Assembly (NCBI RefSeq): GCF_014643175.1
Contig: NZ_BMJH01000002.1
Span: 310,001 to 374,000, forward strand
Source: Hoyosella rhizosphaerae
GTDB taxonomy: Bacteria > Actinomycetota > Actinomycetes > Mycobacteriales > Mycobacteriaceae
Length of the DNA: 64,000 bases
Reading direction: 5' to 3'
Of this stretch, positions 50,322 to 61,300 are shown in pieces (within the stretch, counting starts at the first letter, position 1; the number at the start of each line of letters is the position of its first letter). Below the pieces are notes generated by a model. That model saw only the letters and a program-made list of their open reading frames with translations. It ran no database searches and was not told where the DNA came from. A program made the position numbers and the translations under genes.

Positions 50322-50912
50322 CTATTCCGCCGGGAGATACGGCTCCAACAACGCCGCATAGTCCACCACTAGTTCATCCGCCTGCAGGGTTAAATCCCCC
50401 AACGACGACAGGTTGAGGTTCACCCACACACTCCTGTTTCCGGTCTGGAAGGCCACCTCCGCGCACACCCGCGGACCACAGGACTCAAGGTTGTAATGCA
50501 ACGCCGCACGACCATTGATCGAAATCTCGCGCACATTCTCTACAAACACAAACTCCGCTACCTCGTCGATCGACGAATCCGCAGACACAATGAAGATCCG
50601 CATATGGGTCCCGTTCCACGCACATTCGCTACGCCATCTGACATGCTTGTCGTAGAGGTTTTTGTTGCCCGCGATGCTCATGTATTTCGTCGCCGGGTCC
50701 ACGCCCACCGCTTCGACGGCTTCATCGGGGATGTCCTCACACGGATCAAACACTGCCGGTGGACGCACTGGCGCAGGCCCTGCCACCTGCGTCACCTCGG
50801 TCGTCTCGGTCAGCACCGGCGACTGCTCAAAACCGAGCTCCTCAGTCGTCGACTGGGCACACCCCGACAGCACTACACACGCGAGAACCACACCGACACA
50901 CCGACGCCACAT
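50322..50912 (-). CDS. DUF3558 lipoprotein (copy 2)
   Basis: About 196 residues, paralogue of copy 1. Signal MWRRCVGVVLACVVLSGC (lipobox VLSGC), then the same linker and FDPCEDIPDEAVEAVGVDPA start. The last 60 residues (AALHYNLESCGPRVCAEVAF... YAALLEPYLPAE) are nearly identical to copy 1, while the middle (residues 95-135) differs more. ATG at 50912 has AGGGGGA upstream. It is the first gene of the minus-strand group copy 2, copy 1, PPE-like. Confidence 0.8.
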   Translation of the reverse strand: MWRRCVGVVLACVVLSGCAQSTTEELGFEQSPVLTETTEVTQVAGPAPVRPPAVFDPCEDIPDEAVEAVGVDPATKYMSIAGNKNLYDKHVRWRSECAWNGTHMRIFIVSADSSIDEVAEFVFVENVREISINGRAALHYNLESCGPRVCAEVAFQTGNRSVWVNLNLSSLGDLTLQADELVVDYAALLEPYLPAE

Positions 50913-51159
50913 ATTTCCCCCTCTGTGAAGACCAGACGCACCCGAGGCCAAATCGGTTCCACCACCACATCATGATTGGAGTCACTATGGCTCGTCTGGA
51001 ATCCGTTGGACATCTGGCTAACCGAGCGGAACTGTTGTTCGGCTTCTGGGTTGCTGGTTAGTGCATCTCACGCTCCGACCGACCTTAATTGTTGAATTTG
51101 GGATCCAATCAAGGTCGCAAACTCAGGCGAATGGTGGATGCTCGGATAGGCTGACCGCC

Positions 51160-51768
51160 GTGCGGAAACTCATGCGGAGGACGATCCTTGTCGGAGTGCT
51201 TGCCCTAGTTGGCGTTATTGCGCTGTCGAGCGTGTGGGTTCAGTGGAATAGCACGTCGCGGATCGGTACCAACACCGAGCAGGACTGGGTGATCGTGCTA
51301 GGGGACCGGGTGCGCGACGGTGAGCCGTCGGATTACTTGCGCGAGCGACTCGACACTGCCGTCAGCATCGTCGAGGACGGTCGCGCGCAGCGGGTGCTTA
51401 TCTCCGGGCATGCCGCGTCGATTAAGGGCAACGAGGTAGCGGCGATGCATGAGTATCTCGTTGACCGAGGAATCGATGCTGCGGCTATCACAGAAGATGA
51501 GCATGGCGTGACGACATATAACACTTGCGCCCGCGCCCACGCGGTGTTTGGTATCGACAACGCGATCATTGTGACGCAGGACTTCCACCTGCGACGGGCC
51601 GTAGCGCTGTGTGAGGGGCAAGGTATCGGCACGGTAGGGGAGCAAGCGTCCGCCGATGCCGGTGCCTATCTGACGGTGCGCAACTGGTTCCGCGAAATTG
51701 TCCTTTCACGCCCCAAGGCGCTGCTTGATTCGACACTCGACCCTGTCCCGCGAACTCTCGAACTGTGA
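51160..51768 (+). CDS. SanA/YdcF-like DUF218 membrane protein
   Basis: About 202 residues. A single N-terminal helix (MRRTILVGVLALVGVIALSS) is followed by the DUF218 domain: DWVIVLGDRVRDGEPSDYLR, QRVLISGHAA, EVAAMHEYLVDRGIDAAAIT, TYNTCARAHAVFGIDNAIIV and TQDFHLRRAVALCEGQGIGT. The domain lies outside the membrane. SanA of E. coli affects envelope permeability and vancomycin exclusion; the biochemical activity is unknown. Start is the GTG at 51160 or the ATG at 51172; the frame to 51061 is not supported. Confidence 0.83.
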   Translation: MRKLMRRTILVGVLALVGVIALSSVWVQWNSTSRIGTNTEQDWVIVLGDRVRDGEPSDYLRERLDTAVSIVEDGRAQRVLISGHAASIKGNEVAAMHEYLVDRGIDAAAITEDEHGVTTYNTCARAHAVFGIDNAIIVTQDFHLRRAVALCEGQGIGTVGEQASADAGAYLTVRNWFREIVLSRPKALLDSTLDPVPRTLEL

Positions 51769-51854
51769 TGCTGGCTGGGGCTTGATAAAGCCTGCATTTC
51801 GACCGCCAATGCGTTCAAATGTAGGTTCCTTGCCGTCTAGCACCTGAAAACGAG

Positions 51855-51885
51855 AAAAACCCAGACCTAAAAGGCCTGGGTTTTT
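51855..51885. terminator. Bidirectional Rho-independent terminator
   Basis: AAAAACCCAG (51855-51864) and CTGGGTTTTT (51876-51885) form a stem with A- and T-runs on the proper sides for both strands, plus inner CC/GG pairing. It ends the SanA-like gene on the plus strand and tRNA-Leu on the minus strand. Confidence 0.88.
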
Positions 51886-51891
51886 CACACA

Positions 51892-51976
51892 TGGTGCGCG
51901 AGGGGGGACTTGAACCCCCACGTCCGAAGACACTGGAACCTAAATCCAGCGCGTATGCCAATTTCGCCACTCGCGC
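51892..51976 (-). tRNA. tRNA-Leu (anticodon UAG)
   Basis: The minus strand folds as a complete class II tRNA: acceptor GCGCGAG/CTCGCGC, D-arm with GTGGCGAAATTGGCA, anticodon stem CTGGA/TCCAG with loop TTTAGGT (anticodon TAG), a variable arm GTGTCTTCGGACGT, T-arm GGGGGTTCAAGTCCCCC, and an encoded CCA. The long variable arm and anticodon give leucine, reading CUN codons. No neighbouring tRNA is seen. Confidence 0.97.
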
Positions 51977-52382
51977 ATGCAGGTCATAGCGTACGGCCTG
52001 TGGGGTACTTTTCGCCAGTCGGGTTCGACGCTTCCCGGATTGTGGAATCGAAGCTCATGCACGCGATCCGCATGATAGGTAACGATTAGATAACACGCTT
52101 GTATGTCAAAGCATCCGGTGAGCCCCCCAAAAACAACACGTGACGTGTGCAAATAGTAAAAGATGAGGATATTCTCATGATCGACCATTTTACTACTGGA
52201 AAGTAGCTTACGGCAGGCTCAAAAAAACATGAGGGAAACCTCACGAATGTGTGTCACTCTGTGTCCAGCACACCGTCGGCAACCCAACTCACCCCACGAG
52301 TAACCGGCTCAGTGCTATCGACCACCCCGTCACGGGCGCACCACAAAGCAACCCGTGCCCACGTAACACCGGGAGAAAACAC
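51977..52382. promoter_or_regulatory. Control region upstream of fas
   Basis: About 400 bases without a supported gene. It is AT-rich near 52130-52230 and holds two small palindromes, ATGAG-GATATT-CTCAT (52163-52178) and CTACT-GGAA-AGTAG (52193-52206), which are candidate operator sites for fas regulation. A frame open from 52251 to the fas start lacks a ribosome site. The tRNA-Leu promoter must also lie at the left end. Confidence 0.4.
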
Positions 52383-55300
52383 GTGACCTTGAGCGAACAC
52401 CCCATTTCCCTCAATCAAGCTGACCGCAACCGGACGCACGGCCACCCTCACCGTGCGCTCGCCCACAGGTTCCGCGACGGCCTGCCTTTTGCGCTGACAT
52501 TTGGCGGCCAGGGAGCCCCCTGGTTGCCCGCGCTAGGTGAACTCACCCACGACGGCGGAACCGTGCGAGACATTGCACAACTAGTCGATGCCGCCAACAG
52601 CTTGCTCGAACCGATTGAGCAGGAACTGCTCGTCATTCGCCCCCAATTCGCGCCCGGCGAGTGGTTAGACAACCCCGACCACGGCGTTAACATTTCGACC
52701 GCGGCGGTGTCACTACCTGGCGTTTTTCTCACCCAGCTAGCTGCCATTCGCTTGTTCGCCCTTGAAGGGTTCGACGTCAACACCGTCGCGCCTGCCGCCA
52801 CCGCCGGACACTCACAAGGTGTGCTCGGCGTGGAATCGATCAAACACCAGGGTGAGCGGGATACCGAACTGCTCGCAATCGCGCAATTAATCGGTGCTGC
52901 AGCATCACTCGTGGGACGGCGACGCGGATTGCGCTCGCAGGGCGAACACTCTGCGATGGTGTCCGTCTCCAAGGTGGACCCCGCAGAATTCGCTGCGATT
53001 GTCGACTCGTGCACCACCGGTATGCACCGCCACCAGGCACCGGTTGTGGCCATCCGCAACGGCCGCCGCCGCGTCGTGGTGTCGGGGCGGCCTGACCATA
53101 TTGAACGCATCATTCGGCGCTGCGCGGACATCACCGCAGGACAGCAGGCCGAACGCGATGCTCATACCCGCGGTGGTCGCGTATTCGCTCCTGAATTTGA
53201 ACCCGTTTCGGCAGAGGTAGCGTTCCATCACCCAGGGATGTTCGAAGCGGTGGAACTCGTCACCGAATGGGCATCGGCCTGTGGTCTCGACAGTGACCTC
53301 GCTACACGTCTGGCCACTGCCGCACTTGTTGACCCTGTCGATTGGGTCGACTCAGTTGAGTCTGTACTCGCCGAGGGCGTGCAGTGGGTAATCGACGTGA
53401 GTCCCGGCGACGGTTTTGCTCGGCTCACCGCATCAAACGCACGCGGCCTCGGTGCAGCGGTCATCCCAGGTGGAACGCGAGGAGGCCACCGCAACCTCTT
53501 CACCCCAGGTGCTGCTCCAGAATTATCGCCCGGGTGGTCCGACTACGCCCCGAAAACTGTCACCCTGCCCGGCGGCCGGATCGTCTGTGAGACGAGTTTT
53601 ACCAGGCTGACCGGTCGTTCGCCCATCATTCTCGCTGGCATGACGCCCACCACGGTTGATCCCGAGATTGTGACAGCCGCGGCGAACGCTGGGTTCTCGG
53701 CCGAGCTCGCTGGCGGGGGCCAGGTGACGGAGGAACTGTTCACTCAGCGGGTGAAGGAACTGGAAGAACAGCTTGCACCCGGTCGTGCGGTTCAGTTCAA
53801 CGCATTATTCTTGGACCCGTACTTGTGGAAACTACAGCTTGGCGGCCGCAAACTACTGCAGAAGGCGCGGGCAGGGGGAGCACCGTTTGACGGCGTCACC
53901 ATCTCGGCGGGAATCCCGGAACTCGACGACGCTTTAGCAATTATCGACGACCTTACTGCTGCTGGTTTGTCGTATATCTCATTCAAACCCGGCACCGTTG
54001 CGCAGATCCGATCGGTTATCCGCATCGCCGCAGAGGTTCCTGACCAGCCCATCATCGTGCACATTGAAGGCGGGCGCGCGGGAGGCCACCATTCGTGGGA
54101 AGACCTTGACGACTTGCTCATCGACACCTACGCAGAGCTGAGGTCACGCAGCAACATCGTTATCGCCGCAGGTGGCGGAATTGGCACCCCGGATCGCGCC
54201 GCCGATTACCTGACAGGCCGCTGGGCAATCCAACACGGGTTCCCCGTCATGCCAGTGGATGCGATCCTGATCGGAACTGCTGCGATGGCCGCGCGGGAAG
54301 CAACAACCTCGCCTGAGGTTAAGCGTCTGCTTGTGCAGACCCAGGGCACAGATCAGTGGATCGCCAGTGGTGCAGCAACCGGCGGAATGTCGTCGGGACG
54401 CAGCCAATTGGGCGCGGACATTCACGAAATTGATAACGCCGCATCGCGCTGTGGGCGGCTCCTCGACGCCGTGGCCGGTGACGCAGCAGCGGTTGACGCT
54501 CAACGCGAAGAAATCATCGCGGCCCTCAATAGCACGGCAAAACCGTACTTCGGTGACGTCGGCACTATGACGTACCGGCAGTGGCTTGAGCGCTACGTTG
54601 AGCTGACCGTAGGTAACTCGGCGCCGCGGTGGGACATGGGCGGCGACTTCCACGAAGCGTGCCTCGACTCGTGGGAGTCAGTGTGGATTGACGACACCTG
54701 GCGGGACCGGTTCGCCGCGATGGTTCGGCGCACGGAAGCGCGGCTACACCCAGCAGACCGCGGCACTGTTCCGTCACTGTTCTCGACGGATAAACACCTC
54801 GAGCAGCCGCACGCGACGATCGGTGAACTCACGGCTCATTACCCAGACGTGAGCAACACGATCCTGCATCCGGGTGACGTTCCTTTCTTTCTTGAGCTGT
54901 GCAAGAAGCCCGGCAAACCCGTCAACTTTGTTCCCGTCATCGGCCCTGATGTCCGGCGATGGTGGCGGTCGGATTCCCTGTGGCAAGCACACGATCCTCG
55001 CTACACCGCTGACCAAGTCTGTGTGATCCCTGGCCCGGTTGCCGTGGCCGGGATCACCAAAGCTGATGAACCCGTCGCGGAAATCCTGGGCCGTTTTGAA
55101 ACAGCGACAGTAAACGCCGTGGGGGCGTCGCACGCGCCGACAGTCGTGGCTCGGCGTCGCAGCCACGCCGCGAACGCGCTCGGCGTTCTGCTTGCCGCAC
55201 CGGATGTCGTGTGGTCACACAGACTCGTGAAGAACCCTCTCTGGAAGCTGGGATCGCCAGCACAGTGGCGCATCATCGCCGATGGCGTTGCCGCGCATCC

Positions 55301-58300
55301 CGCAACAGGTGCGCAACTGCGCCTCACCGGCGATGCAACAGCTGTTCTGGACTGCCCTCTACGAGGTGCGCAGAAACCTGAAGCCAGCGTGAGCATTCTC
55401 TTCACCATGCCAGATTCGTGCGCAGACGGCGGTGCGCCGCTTGTCACCACAGAGGACGCAACCCAAGCGATGCGTGCGCTCCTGACCATCACCGGCGGGG
55501 GACGGGAGCTACCACCGGTACGTAGTGGCACCGCCACGTACGGCACGACGTTTAGCCCGGACATGATGGCTGATCATGCTGCGATCACCGGAGACAAGCT
55601 TGGTGACCATCTGCTTCCGACGTCGGTGCCTGATGTGCTTGTTGGCGCTGCCTGGCCCGCAATTTTCGCCGTCATCGGCGCAGCCCGCACCGTCGATGGT
55701 CAATCGTGCGCCGAAGGCGTTCTCGACCTCGTGCACCTTGATCACCATGTGGAGTTGAAGCGTCCGTTCCCTGCGGACGAAACATCGCTGGGCGTTAGTG
55801 CACACCTAGTGTGCGTGAGCGACACCGAGGTTGGACGCGTCATCGAGGTTGCTGTTGAACTCGATACTGTTGCCGCGAAACAAACTGAACGAGTACCGCT
55901 CGCGGTGTTGCAGGAAAGGTTCGCGGTGCGAGACCGCAGGGGCCGCGCAGCACTCGGCGAAGCACCAGCGGTGGCTGATGACTTCACCGCGACACCGCGC
56001 AAAGTTGTGCGCCGCGCGACAATCACCGCACCTCACGACATGCGCGCATTCGCTCGCGTATCGGGAGACCACAACCCGATCCACACCAGTGACGCCGCTG
56101 CTGCGCTCGCGGGTCTGCCTGGAACGATCGTGCACGGAATGTGGCTGTCCGCTGCCGCCGAGCACCTTGTTGCCGCCATTGACCTGAAGTCCACCGTCCG
56201 TAGTTCGCCACGAATCGCAGCGTGGACCACGCGTTTCCTCGCCCCAGTAAGACCAGGCGATGTCATCAGTCTCAAGATTGAGCGAATTGGTGTCCGAAAC
56301 GGTGCCGAGATCCTCGAGGTGGGATGCAAGGTCGGCGACGTCACTGTCATGGTCGGAACTGCACGCATGCACCCACCCCGTACCGTCTACGCCTTCCCCG
56401 GCCAAGGAATCCAGCACAAAGGCATGGGCCTCGCCGCGATGGCGTCGTCACAGGCGGCCCGCTCAGTGTGGGAACGCGCCGACGCCCACACGCGTAACGC
56501 ACTGGGCTTTTCGATCCTCGCGATCGTTCGCGACAACCCCACAACGCTGAAGGCCCGCGGAACCACGTATCGACACCCGGACGGAGTCCTGTTCCTCACC
56601 CAGTTCACCCAGGTTGCGATGGCCACTCTCGCGATGGCTCAAGTCGCCGAACTGCGTGAAGCCGACGCCTTCACTGAGGACGCCTACTTGTGCGGCCACT
56701 CAGTCGGCGAATACAACGCCCTCGCCGCCGTCGCCAACGTGCTGCCGCTCGAAGCGATTCTCGAACTGGTGTTCCGACGAGGCTCCGCGATGCATGCACT
56801 CGTTCCCCGTGACGCGCAGGGGCGCAGCGACTACCGGCTCGCGGCGATCCGCCCGGCCCAAGCTGCGATCCTCGACGATGACGTTGCTGACTTCGTGGCC
56901 GCTGTCGCCACTGAATCCGGCGAGTTCCTGCAGGTGGTCAACTACAACCTCCGCGGTTCGCAGTACGCCATCGCCGGCACAGTAAAGGGGCTGCAGGCGC
57001 TCGAAGCGGAGCTCGACGAACGACGCAAAGAAACAGGCGGTAAGCGGGCGTTTATCCTCGTTCCTGGCGTCGATGTGCCGTTCCACTCCGACGTTCTGCT
57101 CGGTGGCGTGCCAGAGTTCCGGCAACGTCTCCAAGAATTGGTTCCGCACACAGTCGACCCGGCGATCCTCGTCGGTCGGTACATTCCGAACCTCGTTCCG
57201 CGCTTGTTCAGCCTCAGTCGTGAGTTCGTCGCCGAAGTGTGCTCGGTTGTCGATTCGGAGCCGTTGCAAGCTGTCCTAGACGATTTCGATGCCGCGGCTC
57301 AGGATCCACAAAAGTTGTGCCGCACCATCCTCATCGAACTGCTGGCCTGGCAGTTTGCGAGTCCGGTGCGATGGATCGAAACCCAAGATCTGCTGTTCGC
57401 TGACGAATGTGACGGGGGAGTAGCAGCAGAAAGATTCGTCGAAATCGGTGTCGGTAACGCACCCACCTTGGCGAACCTGGCCGCAGGGACACTGAAAGCT
57501 GGGCGCTTTGGGGCGGCACCGGCACTTTTCAACAGCGAAAGAGACGCGCAGGCGGTGCGCTTCGTCGACACGGATCCAGACCTCGAGGACGACCTGGATT
57601 CAGGCGAGGAGTTGCCTGCAGAGAATTTGCGCGCCGAGGCTCCTGTCGTGGCGGCACCTGTAGCTGTTCAAAACCAGACAAGTGCCACCACAGCAGACCT
57701 GCCCTTCACTGCGGCCGACGCAACACGAGTGCTCATCGCTTTGTGGACTAAGCTTCGACCCGACCAGATTGGCGCGACGGACACCATCGAGAACCTGTGC
57801 GACGGCGTATCGTCTCGACGCAACCAGGTGCTACTTGATCTCGGCGCGGAACTGAACCTCGGCGCAATTGACGGTGCTGCTGATGCCGACATCTCAGCGT
57901 TGTGCACCACCGTGAATCGACTAGCTCGAACCTACTCACCATTCGGGCCAGTCTTATCGGACGCCATCAATGATCAGCTACGCAAAGTATTTGGCCCCAC
58001 CGGAAAGCGCCCGTCATACGTCACTGACGTCGTCAGCGGAACGTGGAAGCTCGGCACTGGTTGGGTTAGTCACGTCAGCGCCGAACTCGCACATGCCACC
58101 AGGGCCGGTGCGAGCAGCCGTGGCGGTGAACTGGGATCACTCGGCACCGTGGACGTCACCAACGCCGACGCGCTGGTGGATGCAGCAATACAGTCCGTGG
58201 CTCGCCGCGCCGGTGTGACCGTCGAGAAGCCAGTGCAAAACAACGACACCGCCGTCGACTCGTCTACTGTCGCAGCACTCACCGGTGCCATTACAGGTCC

Positions 58301-61300
58301 CGATGGTGTGCTCGCCTCCACCGCCCGCCACTTGCTCCACGAACTCGGACTAGCGGAGTCGGCAAACGCCGGGCTGCTGGAAAGCGTCGCCGAAGCGGAT
58401 ATCCACGACCTCATCGCTGCAGAACTGGGAACCGAGTGGCCACGTTATGTCGCACCAGCATTCAACCCCGACAAAGCAGTGCTATTTGACGACAGATGGG
58501 CCAGTGCCCGTGAAGACCTCGCACGCATGTGGGTGGGCAAGCCAGTAGGAGATTTCTGCGGCGCAGGAATGATCGTGGCCACCCAGGCACACTGGTGGGC
58601 AACACAAGCTCGTGATCAACAGCGCCCGGCTCTTGCAGAAAATTACCTACGCATCGCAGCCGAAGCTGTCGTCGACGACCCCGGCACCTGGGGCGACGAA
58701 GTAGCCGTCGTCACGGGAGCCAGCGAAGGTTCAATCGCCGCAGCCGTTGTCGCGGAACTTCTCGCTGGTGGTGCCACCGTCATCGCCACTACGTCCACAC
58801 TCAACAGTCAACGCCTCGACTTCTACCGGACTCTCTACCGAAACCACGCTCGCGTAGGCAGCGCACTTTGGGTCTTGCCCGCCAACATGGCGTCATTCAC
58901 CGACATTGACGCACTGATCGAGTGGGTCGGAGCCGAGCAACGCACGACCGTCGGTCCCGTCAGCGACATCAGCAAACCTGCACTCACACCCACCCTGCTC
59001 ATCCCGTTCGCAGCGCCACCCGTGGCCGGGCAACTATCCGACGCCGGTGCCCGCGCAGAGCAGCAAATGCGCATCCTCCTCTGGTCCGTCGAACGGCTGA
59101 TTGGAGGACTGTCAGCATTGGGGAAAGACCGCGACATCGATACCAAACTGCACGTTGTCCTACCAGGCTCACCCAACCGCGGAGTCTTCGGTGGCGACGG
59201 CGCATACGGCGAATCCAAAGCAGCATTCGACGCCATCATCGCGAAATGGAAGTCCGAAACCCACTGGCCACAACGAGTGTCCCTCGTTCACGCTCTCATC
59301 GGGTGGGTTCGCGGAACGGGACTGATGGCCCACAACGCCCCACTCGTCGATGCCGTCGAAGCAGCGGGAGTTCGCACCTGGTCACCGGACGAAATGGCGC
59401 AGCAACTCCTCGCAGGATGCCTCGACGATGCACGAACCTGGGCTGAAGTGGAACCCATCGAACTCAACCTCACCGGAGGCCTCGACACCGCTGCACTCGA
59501 CCTCGCGGAACTAGCCCGATCCCTCGAGAAAGACATCGCAGAAAAACCATCAGAACCTCTCGACGTCATCAGCGCGCTACCCGCACCACCGGCCGTCGAC
59601 GACGCACAACGCCTCAACTGGGGCACCGTCGCCGCTAAACCTGAAGACATGATCGTCATTGTCGGCACAGGGGAACTTGGGCCCTACGGTTCAGCGCGCA
59701 CCCGATTCGACATGGAAGTCTCCAACCAACTCTCCGCGGCCGGAGTCCTCGAACTCGCCTGGAGCACCGGTCTCATCACCTGGCACGACGAACCACAAGC
59801 CGGATGGTACGACACCGCCACAGGCGACTGGGTAGCAGAAGAAGACATCGCCGACCGCTACCACGACACCGTCGTCGCACGATGCGGCATCCGCACCTTC
59901 GACAACGACGGGGAACTCAACGACGGCACCGCCCCACTACTCAGCTCCGTCTACCTAGACAAAGACCTCACCTTCACCGTCGCAAACGAGACCGAAGCAC
60001 GCGCATTCCTTGCGGCAACACCCGACTCCACCACCATCCGGTCACTCCCATCCGGCGAATGGCAGGTCACACGACAAGCCGGAACGGAAATACGTGTCCC
60101 ACGACGAGTGGAACTCACCCGCACAGTCGGCGCGCAAATACCCACCGGCTTCGACCCCACCAGTTGGGGCATCCCAGCCGACATGGTCAGCGCCATCGAC
60201 CGGGTAGCAGTGTGGAACCTCATCACCACCGTCGACGCGTTCCTCAGCTCCGGGTTTACCCCCGCTGAACTTCTTCGGTGGATCCACCCCGCAGATCTCG
60301 CCAACACCCAAGGCGTCGGAATCGGCGGAATGCAATCAATGCGATCCCTCTACATTGATGCACTACTCGGCGAAAACCGCGCCAACGATGTCCTGCAGGA
60401 AGCCCTGCCCAACGTCATCGCCGCCCACGTCGTGCAGTCATACGTCGGCAACTACGGAAACATGCTGCACCCCGTAGCAGCGTGCGCCACCGCGGCAGTA
60501 TCGGTGGCAGAGGGCGTCGACAAGATCAAACTCGGCCGCGCCCAGTTCGTCGTCGCCGGTGGATTCGACGACCTCGGAGTAGAAGGCATCGTCGGGTTCG
60601 GTGACATGAACGCCACCGCAAACACGCAAGACATGCTCAACAAAGGCATCGACCCTGCACGGTTCTCGCGCGCAAACGACCGCCGACGAGGCGGATTCGT
60701 CGAAGCACACGGAGGCGGCACCGTCCTTCTCACACGTGGAGACATCGCCGCCGAACACGGACTGCCCGTCCTCGGCGTGGTGGGCTGGTGCGGCACCTTC
60801 GCCGACGGCGCCCACACCTCCATCCCCGCGCCCGGAATTGGAGCACTCAGCGCCGCACGAGGCGGACGCCAATCCGAACTGGTGCGCGACCTCGCGAAAC
60901 TAGGCGTCACCCCCGACGACATCGCCGTCGTCTCAAAACACGACACCTCAACAAACGCCAACGACCCCAACGAGTCCGAACTGCACGAACGCATCGCCGC
61001 AGCCATCGGCCGAAGCGAGGGAGCGCCGCTCTTTGTGATCTCCCAGAAGAACCTCACAGGCCACGCAAAAGGCGGAGCAGCTGCGTTCCAACTCATCGGC
61101 CTGACACAAGTGCTGAACCACGGCGTCATACCGCCAAACCGCAGCCTCGACTGTGTAGACGACGTACTCAGTGAACACCCGCACCTAGTTTGGGTACGCG
61201 ACACCCTACGGTTCGACACCGGACTGCCACTCAAAGCTGGACTTGTGACAAGCCTCGGGTTCGGGCATGTCTCCGCCCTCATTGCCCTCGTCCACCCCGA

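Larger units (their letters stand above)
49553..50960 (-). repeat. Tandem duplication, unit about 710 bases
   Basis: The stretch from the 5' end of the PPE-like gene through the lipoprotein and its leader (49553 to about 50250) recurs 710 bases away (50263 to about 50960). Examples: CCTGCGGCGGTGGTCCCAAA at 49553 and 50263; the AATCGGTTCC segment at 50252 and 50950. Similarity is highest at the unit edges and lipoprotein 3' ends and lower in the middle of the lipoprotein genes. Confidence 0.85.
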
